Part shown: one piece after another, positions 51,837 to 58,223 of the stretch
Layout of the letters: the number at the start of each line of letters is the position of its first letter
Position numbering within the stretch: position 1 is the first letter of the stretch
DNA from: Spirosoma endbachense
GTDB lineage: Bacteria; Bacteroidota; Bacteroidia; Cytophagales; Spirosomataceae
Assembly: GCF_010233585.1 (NCBI RefSeq)
Contig: NZ_CP045997.1
Coordinates: forward strand, 6,747,018 to 6,811,017
DNA length: 64,000 bases
Direction: 5' to 3'
Notes under the pieces: generated by a model
Seen by the model: only the letters and a program-made list of their open reading frames with translations
Database searches by the model: none
Told to the model about the DNA's origin: nothing
Program-made: the position numbers and the translations under genes

Positions 51837-52346
51837 ATGAAAAGGCTCAATAATACCATTGCCGGACTTGAATTGGCCCAAATTGGCTGGGTAGTTCCGG
51901 ATATTCAAGTTGCTGTAGAATTCCTGTCGAACGCTTTGACGATCGCTGGCTTTCCCAAGCCGGAACATATTCGCGCACAGGATCTGGGCATGACCTACTA
52001 CGGCCAGGTCGTGGCCGGCGAATGGCTGACCACCCAGACTTATAACGGAGGGGTCTTCATCGAACTCATCCAGCCCGTTTCCGGCCAAAGCATGTTTCAC
52101 GATTACATCACCCGGTATCCGGCAGGCGGCACACAGCACCTTGCCTTCCGTTTGCCGGTTAGCGATTTTGAGCGGGTCACCAGCGAACTGCACGAACAAG
52201 GTTATACAATCATTAGCGAAGTCGACCATCCCATTGCGCGGATGGCTTTCTTCGACACCTACCAACCGTTGGGCGTTGCCACGGAGATTATGGGTATCAC
52301 TCCGGATGGATGGGTCGCCATCGTACAAATGCGGAACGCTACGTGA
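51837..52346 (+). CDS. VOC (glyoxalase/epimerase-like) protein
   Basis: 169 residues with the two beta-alpha-beta-beta-beta modules of the vicinal-oxygen-chelate fold. The first starts IAQIGWVVPDIQVAVEFL-like (LAQIGWVVPDIQVAVEFL) with VFIELIQPVSG; the second has GGTQHLAFRLPVSDFERVTSEL and ends PLGVATEIMG. Likely metal ligands are GTQH and the Glu of TEIM. The layout is closest to methylmalonyl-CoA epimerase or glyoxalase_4 relatives, but the substrate is unknown. It is a single gene downstream of the LRR gene's terminator. Confidence 0.8.
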   Translation: MKRLNNTIAGLELAQIGWVVPDIQVAVEFLSNALTIAGFPKPEHIRAQDLGMTYYGQVVAGEWLTTQTYNGGVFIELIQPVSGQSMFHDYITRYPAGGTQHLAFRLPVSDFERVTSELHEQGYTIISEVDHPIARMAFFDTYQPLGVATEIMGITPDGWVAIVQMRNAT

Positions 52347-52705
52347 GAATGGGTTAATCCTTTAACCCAAGATCGACAATTTATCCACTGCCTACTCCTG
52401 ATTTTAGAAAATATACCCGAGTATTAATGACAAATTTCGGTTTCGATAGTCTACAAAGAGCAGAGCTATACTGAGGTACGACTATAGTGCTATGCTTAGT
52501 AAACCACCATACTTCCAGAAGGGCACATTTGACTGATTGTTAGGCCAGCACTTTGTCTACTGGCCAGGCTCTATCAAAATTTTATGCGTATAGATTTTAT
52601 AGCCATTAAACAAGAATACCGTATAATCAACAAATAAAGTGACTTTGTTTAAGCAAGAACGTCCAAATAGCACGTTAGATACCTATACCGTTCAACAAAA
52701 TCATA
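52347..52705. other. intergenic stretch with small hairpins
   Basis: GGGTTAA/TTAACCC (52351-52368) may end the VOC transcript. GGCCAG/CTGGCC near 52543-52566 forms a second small hairpin. No gene seen. Confidence 0.45.
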
Positions 52706-53089
52706 ATGATGATTACTAAAAAGCAAGTTAGCAAGAGCGATGCCATACGTACTGCTGACCTGCTCTCTCCCATAGAAAACTGGCAGCAGGCTGCCACCAA
52801 GTTCTATAATTTGTACAAGATTTTAATGCAAACCATTGCAGTACGTGAGCAGGTAGAACGTCTTTCAACCTATAAAGGCGCTCTTCCCCTTCGTCAGTAT
52901 TCATCATGCGAGCTTGAACAGTTGCGTAAAGTGATGTTTGACGAACTCCATCAATTAGTAAACGACATGAATGATCTACCATGCTTTGACCAGGATATCG
53001 AGCGGCTTCATTCACATACGCTAAAGCTTCAACAGCAGAGTAAACGAATCCAGCGGGCTCTTGTCTTAAGCTCGCTGAATGCCTCCTAG
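52706..53089 (+). CDS. hypothetical helical protein
   Basis: 127 residues, predicted mostly alpha-helical and soluble: WQQAATKFYNLYKILMQTI, LEQLRKVMFDELHQLVNDM, IERLHSHTLKLQQQSKRIQ. There is no signal peptide and no recognised motif. The composition (Gln, Leu, charged residues in heptad-like spacing) suggests a helical bundle or coiled coil. The frame opposite (52728-53135) is less convincing because it carries low-order sequence with scattered Cys and Trp. Start is ATG at 52706. Confidence 0.5.
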   Translation: MMITKKQVSKSDAIRTADLLSPIENWQQAATKFYNLYKILMQTIAVREQVERLSTYKGALPLRQYSSCELEQLRKVMFDELHQLVNDMNDLPCFDQDIERLHSHTLKLQQQSKRIQRALVLSSLNAS

Positions 53090-53334
53090 AAAAACTTTCA
53101 TCACTGTATTGTAAGCAATCTACCTGGCGCTTCAAGGCAGTATTCCTTTACACACGACAGCCTGCTATATTTTTTGGTGATGGAGTTTTTCCTATTCATG
53201 GGCTCGAAATCGGCTCCAATGGATTAGTTGCCGATACTTTTTCGCTCTTAATCAATAGGTTTGCCTCTCTTCTACGTTATTTCTTTAGCGAGGCTTCCCG
53301 CTTCACCATACCAGTATGCCACTCTATACTACCT

Positions 53335-53367
53335 GAAGCCCGGCCGCATCTTGTTGCAGTCGGGCCT
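53335..53367 (+). terminator. terminator-like hairpin
   Basis: GAAGCCCGGCCGC...GTCGGGCCTTTCTTT: an imperfect GC-rich stem followed by a T-rich run, same style as the hairpin at 53461. It lies about 250 bases after the helical protein gene and may be its terminator. Confidence 0.45.
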
Positions 53368-53369
53368 TT

Positions 53370-53490
53370 CTTTAGTATAAGTGAATAACAAATGGTAGTT
53401 TCGCCTTGAAAAACAAACTCTGTTCTCCGAACAAGTTTGTTTTGGTGTGGATAGAAGCGGAAAGCCCGGCTCATTTTGAAGTCGGGCTTT
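53370..53490 (+). ncRNA. candidate small structured RNA
   Basis: Between two terminator-like hairpins lies a 34-base stem-loop (53410-53443): AAAACAAACT, a bulged C, TGTTC, loop TCC, then exact complements. It is followed by the terminator AAAGCCCGGC/GTCGGGCTTT (53461-53490) and TTC. No coding frame fits. The 5' end and promoter are not defined, so this is a candidate only. Confidence 0.35.
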
Positions 53491-54002
53491 TTCATTGACT
53501 ATCAATCGCGGAAGTGCCCGCCAGAGTAATCTAATTTAAGATGATATGATTATTAGCTTAGCGTTTAAACAGATCAGAGCGAAAGTACTCACGACATAGG
53601 CTCTTCAGGAGATAATTTGCCCCTATTTTATTCGAAAGGAATCAACTATTTCAACAATTATAAACGATGAAACTCCGCCAGCTAAAAGTCGGGCGATATT
53701 CTTTTTATTCAACGAATAATTAACCCTGCCAGACAATAAACCTGACAGGGTAAGCCGTACGAATGGCGTCTATCTCATTATATACAGCTTCCCATTTAAA
53801 GCTACTCATCTGTAAAGAGATACTTGCTAAGGACTAATGAATTAATTAACCGGCAAATAAGCGTATTTACATATTTTCTCTAGAATAAACACCGATCCGA
53901 CTTGAGCTATCCTGCATACCAGTCGTAATCTGTTTAGTCAAGTTGTTTTACGCTACTTACCAGGAGATATATCTGTTATTAAACGAAGCAATATCTAAAT
54001 CT

Positions 54003-54257
54003 TTAGGCTTCATTGTCCTCTTTTGCCGGTTCAGTTTTTTTGACAACCAACTGATCTACTTCCAGTTCGCCAATTCGAAGTTTACGGATGTTAGCCCGTC
54101 CAATGCGTAATTGCCCAATGGCTAGTGCTCCGATAGCCAGAACTCCTACAGCTAAAGCGCCAACAGCCAGGGCTCCGATCGCCAGTTGCCCTACCCTGGC
54201 TTGTCTAATTCCACGTTTCCCAATTTGTAACGGCAATGAAAACCCTTTCTTTGACAT
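54003..54257 (-). CDS. pentapeptide-like repeat miniprotein
   Basis: 84 residues. The centre (about 22-70) is a run of five-residue units: QLAIG ALAVG ALAVG VLAIG ALAIG QLRIG, then RANIR KLRIG ELEVD QLVVK. The spacing of Leu/Ala and small residues resembles pentapeptide-repeat proteins, which form a square beta-helix, but the consensus (xLAIG) differs from the usual A(D/N)LxX. The N-terminus is basic (MSKKGFSLPLQIGKRGIRQ) and the C-terminus acidic (KKTEPAKEDNEA). Ten units would form about two and a half coils. Function is unknown. It stands alone, facing away from the GNAT gene. Confidence 0.65.
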   Translation of the reverse strand: MSKKGFSLPLQIGKRGIRQARVGQLAIGALAVGALAVGVLAIGALAIGQLRIGRANIRKLRIGELEVDQLVVKKTEPAKEDNEA

Positions 54258-54373
54258 GACTTGGTCTTATTTAGTGTTAAAATAAAGACTACTATCTGTT
54301 GTGTTTTGTTGTGCGGTATCGTTCTATTAACTGGAATAATGTTCTTTTGTGGACGTATCAGTCATTTTATTTA

Positions 54374-54910
54374 ATGAAATCGCCTTTCCTTTATTCACCT
54401 CGTCTGCTATTTATTGCCAGCTCACCAACTTTATTGCAAGCTGAGCTAGAGGATACTTTTCAATTAGCTCAATTACTTAACGTAGATACGCCTTCTGACT
54501 GGCCGCCAGGCGAGTATGATAAAGATGCGATTCAGTTTTTTCTGGACCAACTTCTAGCAGGTGGACAGGATGCGATTGGCTGGTATGGCTGGTACGTTAT
54601 TGCTTATCCCACTACGACAACACTAGCTACTTTAGTGGCTGCTGGTGGCTATTTTGGCCCACCCAGTACAGAAGGAGTACTCGAAATTGGGTATTCAGTT
54701 TCTGAGTTTTGGCGAGGGCAGGGCATAGCCACCGAAATTATTGCTACCCTACTGAATAATGGATGGCAACAAACAGGTGTTAAACGAATCATTGCCCATA
54801 CATTACCCACTAATAAAGCATCGATCGGGGCATTAGTTAAAAATGGATTTTACCAAATAGATAGCGACGATCCAGAAAAGTTGTGCTTCGAACGGCTTCC
54901 TATTGCCTAG
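54374..54910 (+). CDS. GNAT-family N-acetyltransferase
   Basis: 178 residues from MKSPFLYSPRL; the longer frame from 54299 adds 25 residues without GNAT features. It resembles RimJ/RimL-type ribosomal or small-molecule acetyltransferases: LEIGYSVSEFWRGQGIATEIIATLL carries the acetyl-CoA loop (RGQGIA), and IAHTLPTNKASIGALVKNGF is the typical C-terminal helix with the N-ASIG-L-K-GF pattern. Substrate unknown. It is divergent from the pentapeptide-like gene with about 115 bases between. Confidence 0.85.
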   Translation: MKSPFLYSPRLLFIASSPTLLQAELEDTFQLAQLLNVDTPSDWPPGEYDKDAIQFFLDQLLAGGQDAIGWYGWYVIAYPTTTTLATLVAAGGYFGPPSTEGVLEIGYSVSEFWRGQGIATEIIATLLNNGWQQTGVKRIIAHTLPTNKASIGALVKNGFYQIDSDDPEKLCFERLPIA

Positions 54911-55110
54911 CTGCCGATCACGTTTAGTTAAGAATGGTCAAAACTTAAGCTAATCTGCCGCATTAATCGCTGGCGAATCGTTCGTATAAGCCGTCAGCTT
55001 CTGGACAAGTATTCCTTTCCCGAAAATTGCGGCTAATGCGATAGAATTAGACCTTTAACCAGCAAATCAAGAAGAAAGCTGATCCAGCATTCCCTGATAC
55101 TAAGCTTTCA

Positions 55111-55875
55111 TTACTGTTTGTTTGCTGGTAGCTGCTTAACGAGCACGAAGTCGAGATAAGCAAGATTGGACCCTTTGTTGTAGTGTAAGGTAAGCAGATT
55201 AGTCCCAGCTACGGGAAAGGTAACTTCACCAACGGTAGCCTGGGTCCACCGATGAAAATCCCCGGTATTCTCAGGCAATATCAGGTCAACGGCTTTTTTA
55301 TTATTCAGCCATAACGATGATTTATTATCCTGAAAGCCATAAACAGTAATGATCTTATACAGGCCTGGTACTTTTACGTCAACCGTATAATTGGTCCATT
55401 CGCCATCATCCTGCCAGCCAATATATAACTGGTTTACTTTGGGATCGACTTTGTTGGGATGATTGAAATCTGCAAAGTCCTTTGTAAACGAAATGTCCAC
55501 ACCTTCATTGGCCCGAAAATGCACCAGATAGTCGGATACTCCTGGCCGCTGATGGTCGGGTTCACGATTGAGTTTCCCACTTCCATTATTAATTGGGTCG
55601 GTATCGTGATAAGCAACTCCTTCTCCTCCCAGATCATAATAAGCCAGTTCAAGGCGTCCGGGTATTAGCTGTGCACCCTTTGTATATTCAGCATCTTTAA
55701 ACGGCTTACCCTTATATTCTTTTGGCACTTGCGCAAAATGAGCTGAAGCAGTTATTACCAGCATCAATGCCACGCCCAGTATTTTTTTGCCAAAAACGTA
55801 CGAGTCAATTTGCTTGATCTGCCAGCGTATGTTGTTCAATAGGTGGTATTTCGTTTGCATCAGAGACTTGACCAT
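55111..55875 (-). CDS. secreted CBM6-like carbohydrate-binding protein
   Basis: 254 residues with a signal-type hydrophobic segment at about 32-48 (ILGVALMLVITASAHFAQ); an alternative start at MQTKYHLL removes five residues. The rest is a single beta-sandwich like CBM6 or related DUF5010-type domains: GRLELAYYDLGGEGVAYHDTD, VDISFTKDFADFN, WQDDGEWTNYTVDVKVPGLYKI and HRWTQATVGEVTFPVAGTNLLTLHY, ending LAYLDFVLVK. The GEWTNYTVDV and YNKG-YLDFV blocks are standard for CBM6 ligand-binding folds. No catalytic domain is attached, so it may capture glycans at the surface or modulate another enzyme. Confidence 0.75.
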   Translation of the reverse strand: MVKSLMQTKYHLLNNIRWQIKQIDSYVFGKKILGVALMLVITASAHFAQVPKEYKGKPFKDAEYTKGAQLIPGRLELAYYDLGGEGVAYHDTDPINNGSGKLNREPDHQRPGVSDYLVHFRANEGVDISFTKDFADFNHPNKVDPKVNQLYIGWQDDGEWTNYTVDVKVPGLYKIITVYGFQDNKSSLWLNNKKAVDLILPENTGDFHRWTQATVGEVTFPVAGTNLLTLHYNKGSNLAYLDFVLVKQLPANKQ

Positions 55876-56111
55876 TCAACTGTTTTTGAAACAAAGGGAT
55901 TTCATGTCCATTGTTACTCCGCCAAAACGCCCTAAGTGAGCTTTCTCTGTATCCACCAATTGTCGTGGCCGAATAGATTGATCACTAAGTACCTTAGCAT
56001 GGAGTTGGTTTTAGCATTTCATTATGCCTACTGGTAATGAAATGCCTCTCAGCAGGTTTATGGATTTGATCTAACCTATAAATCTAATTTTTACATATGA
56101 ATCAACGCTTC

Positions 56112-56142
56112 TTGATGTGTCAATGACTAACGTGTAATTTTA
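56112..56142 (+). promoter_or_regulatory. promoter-like box for candidate sRNA
   Basis: TTG at 56112-56114, 20 bases, then TAATTTTA at 56135-56142: close to the TTG ... TAnnTTTG pattern of Bacteroidota promoters, differing only at the last base. A start of transcription near 56148 would follow. Confidence 0.4.
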
Positions 56143-56147
56143 CATCA

Positions 56148-56221
56148 ACTTCATCATGCAACGTGCTTTGTGGAGTAGTTTAACCGCGATCCGGTAGCTC
56201 GTAGTGGGGCTACCGGGTTTT
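56148..56221 (+). ncRNA. candidate small RNA or leader with terminator
   Basis: A short transcript is suggested by the promoter-like box upstream and by the terminator CCGGTAGC (56191-56198) with GCTACCGG (56209-56216) and GTTTTT. A 13-codon frame (MQRALWSSLTAIR) starts at 56156 and its stop codon lies inside the terminator stem, so it could be a leader peptide for attenuation of the response regulator gene at 56376. Neither role is shown. Confidence 0.35.
56191..56221 (+). terminator. intrinsic terminator of candidate sRNA
   Basis: An 8-bp perfect GC-rich stem, 10-base loop, followed by GTTTTTATAA. It stands 155 bases upstream of the response regulator gene with no gene before it on that strand. 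Confidence 0.6.
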
Positions 56222-56375
56222 TATAATCGTGATTACTGCTCATTCTTTGTGTATTCCTATTGAAGGCTGGTAGAATTGGGACAGGACTGACAATTCCATT
56301 TAGAAAGACTTATACAGTTAAAACACAAGGTTTATTTATTCGTATATTCGCCATCGCTACCGTAACAGCTTTAAG

Positions 56376-56789
56376 ATGGAACAGAATGCTTCTCAGGCTG
56401 TCTTTGTCGCCGATGATGATGAAGACGATCGTTTTTTATTACAACTAGCCTTTCAACAGCATAGTCCGGAATGTCAGCTTGTTTTCGCGCAGGACGGGCT
56501 CGTTCTGCTTGATGCATTGGCTCAAACCGATTCGCATCCCTGTCTTATAATTCTGGACGTCAATATGCCCCGTCTCAATGGACTGGAGGCTTTGTCTGTT
56601 TTGCGGAGTAATCCCCTTTATAAAGATACGCCCATTGCTATTCTAACGACATCAAGTGCAATAGATGATCGGTACCGAGCTTATGAGTTAGGGGCTAATG
56701 ACTTTATCTCTAAGCCCCTAAGCCTGGAAATGTTTGGTCCCATCATTCGTAAACTTCGCAAAAACTGGCATCTTGATGAATGTATTTAA
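56376..56789 (+). CDS. single-domain response regulator (Rcp1-like)
   Basis: A 137-residue receiver domain alone. Acidic pocket ADDDEDDR near 13-19, phospho-acceptor Asp61 in IILDVNMPRLNG, switch Thr in ILTTSS and Lys113 in ISKPLS. The DDDEDD start and the spacing are typical of phytochrome-associated or CheY-like single-domain regulators in Bacteroidota. No kinase gene is adjacent; the partner may be the multi-PAS kinase at 2937 or one outside the window. The ATG at 56376 gives the standard N-terminus; a long leader with the terminator hairpin lies before it. Confidence 0.9.
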   Translation: MEQNASQAVFVADDDEDDRFLLQLAFQQHSPECQLVFAQDGLVLLDALAQTDSHPCLIILDVNMPRLNGLEALSVLRSNPLYKDTPIAILTTSSAIDDRYRAYELGANDFISKPLSLEMFGPIIRKLRKNWHLDECI

Positions 56790-57614
56790 GCCTTGAAGCC
56801 CTGGAGGTATGAAATAATTTTTTGCAAAAATCATTTACCTATCTGTAATATAACTACTCCGTGCCACTAGCAATCCTATAACGGATTAGCAGTTAAATAA
56901 ATAGGCAGGGCTTTCTTATAAAAACGGCAAGGAGCAGTTAGCCATACCTTTGTGGTTCTCTAGACTACAAAACCATGACTGTCGCTCCCTGCTTGGCTAA
57001 ACCTACAACATTTTTCCAACTTCTTGACCAAATTTGGTTGAGAAGTTGAAAGAAAGCCGTAGTTTTAGCCGTGCTGGGAACAGGGGTCATGAATTTGTCG
57101 TCTAGTTAACCACAAAGGTAAGACTACTGGCTCCCAGCCAGTTTTATAAGAAAGCCCTGTATTTTGCTATGAGTATGGTTATCAAATTCTTAAAAATGAT
57201 GAGTTCTTAATTATAAAGCGAGAAGAAAAAATGTGGCTACCTTAAACTGTTAAAACATTAATTTCAATATATAATTAACGCCTATGTATCAAAATATATT
57301 GATAAACTTAATGTTACTGAAAGAGTCAAAATTGGCTTTACTAGGTTTAGGTTTACGTGGATTTTAACAATCCGGCAGCTTAACCAGGCCCTTATTTTTC
57401 ACTATAGGATTAAATTTCCGGATAAATCTCAAACAAAGATACGCCTGCTACTAACCAGCTTAGTTGCCATTCCTGCCAACCCGCTCCGTCTATTCGGTAA
57501 ATCGATGGTCAGTTTATTGTCGTAGGATCGTTGATTGCTAGAAACTGACCCACCTTCAAAAATTGCTAACTTGTCGAAAGTTTTAGAACATTCAGGAAGT
57601 TAATCGACACCACC
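56790..57614. other. 825-base non-coding stretch with a palindromic element
   Basis: Contains the 254-bp element at 56906-57159. The parts on either side, especially 57160-57600, are AT-rich and show no gene or strong hairpin. Confidence 0.6.
56906..57159. mobile_element. palindromic MITE-like IS relic
   Basis: 18-bp perfect terminal repeats (CAGGGCTTTCTTATAAAA at 56906-56923; complement at 57142-57159). The matching continues imperfectly through the whole element to a centre at 57032/57033 (ACCAAATTTGGT), so the 254 bases form one long imperfect palindrome. On each arm an ATG (56975 plus, 57090 minus) opens a frame toward the centre: MTVAPCLAKPTTFFQLLDQIW and MTPVPSTAKTTAFFQLLNQIW. These look like N-termini of related transposases, so the element may be two insertion-sequence ends fused inside out. 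No clear target-site duplication was seen. Confidence 0.75.
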
Positions 57615-58136
57615 ATGACCAAATCCGACATTCAGGTGATGCCAAAGTTTTTCGACAGATACATTAATCTGGCCGAGAATATCGACATCATCGAGGCTCT
57701 CACTCAAACAGCCACTTTTTCCAGCCTGATCCCGATCGAAACCCTGGAAGCACTGGGCGACCTTCGCTACGCGCCAGGAAAATGGACCGTTAAAGACATC
57801 CTGCAACATGTTATTGACAACGAGCGAATCATGACCTACCGGGCCATGCGCTTTGCCCGTAACGACAAAACGGCCTTACCAGGGTATGACGAGGAATTGT
57901 TCGGGCAAAACGCCAATGCTACCCGACGGTCACTTAGTGATCTATACGACGAGTACGCTATTCTCAGAAAGGCAAGTATCTCTTTATTCAATAGTTTCGA
58001 TGATGAAATGCTGGTACGTGATGGCATCTGCTTCAATCAAACTATTTCTGCACTGGCACTGGGTTACGTTGTGGTAGGCCACGCACTTCACCATGCTACC
58101 ATAATCCGGGAGCGCTATCTGCCGCTACTGGATTAA
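57615..58136 (+). CDS. DinB/YfiT-like metal-binding protein
   Basis: 173 residues forming the DinB four-helix bundle. Likely metal ligands are the His in DILQHVIDNE (near residue 61) and the two in VVGHALHHATII (near 154-158), the usual triad. Proteins of this family often act as thiol-dependent transferases or bind divalent metal; the substrate is unknown. The opening (LAENIDIIEALTQTATFSSLIP) and APGKWTVKDILQH fit the DinB_2 pattern. The ATG at 57615 is the chosen start. A strong terminator follows at 58155. Confidence 0.85.
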   Translation: MTKSDIQVMPKFFDRYINLAENIDIIEALTQTATFSSLIPIETLEALGDLRYAPGKWTVKDILQHVIDNERIMTYRAMRFARNDKTALPGYDEELFGQNANATRRSLSDLYDEYAILRKASISLFNSFDDEMLVRDGICFNQTISALALGYVVVGHALHHATIIRERYLPLLD

Positions 58137-58154
58137 CCAGTAGACTATTCGTGG

Positions 58155-58192
58155 AAAGGGGGTATAGATGAGCATTCTATACCCCCTTTTTT
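58155..58192 (+). terminator. terminator after DinB gene
   Basis: AAAGGGGGTATAG (58155-58167) pairs with 58177-58189, loop ATGAGCATT, followed by TTTTTTG. It lies 19 bases past the stop codon and 32 bases before the next start. Confidence 0.7.
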
Positions 58193-58223
58193 GTATTTTC
58201 GCCCAATTATACCTGAATCAGCT

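Larger units (their letters stand above)
53090..54002. other. 913-base non-coding stretch with several hairpins
   Basis: No protein gene that I can support. It carries structured stems at 53335-53367, 53410-53443, 53461-53490 and 53722-53753 (ACCCTGCCAG/CTGACAGGGT), the last of which may end the transcript of the minus-strand gene at 54003. Confidence 0.55.
55876..56375. other. 500-base intergenic stretch with candidate sRNA
   Basis: Carries the candidate transcript 56148-56221, its promoter-like box and terminator. The remainder is AT-rich without a gene. A 62-codon frame at 56260 overlaps the response regulator start in another frame and looks spurious. Confidence 0.5.

Noticed and set aside
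51810..52328. 172-codon minus-strand frame
   Set aside because: Antisense to the VOC protein, whose fold motifs are clear on the plus strand.
52728..53135. 135-codon minus-strand frame
   Set aside because: Opposite the helical protein; less regular composition and no start context. Some doubt remains because neither frame has a known family.
53277..53495. 72-codon minus-strand frame
   Set aside because: It runs straight through three hairpins, which explains its sequence better than coding does.
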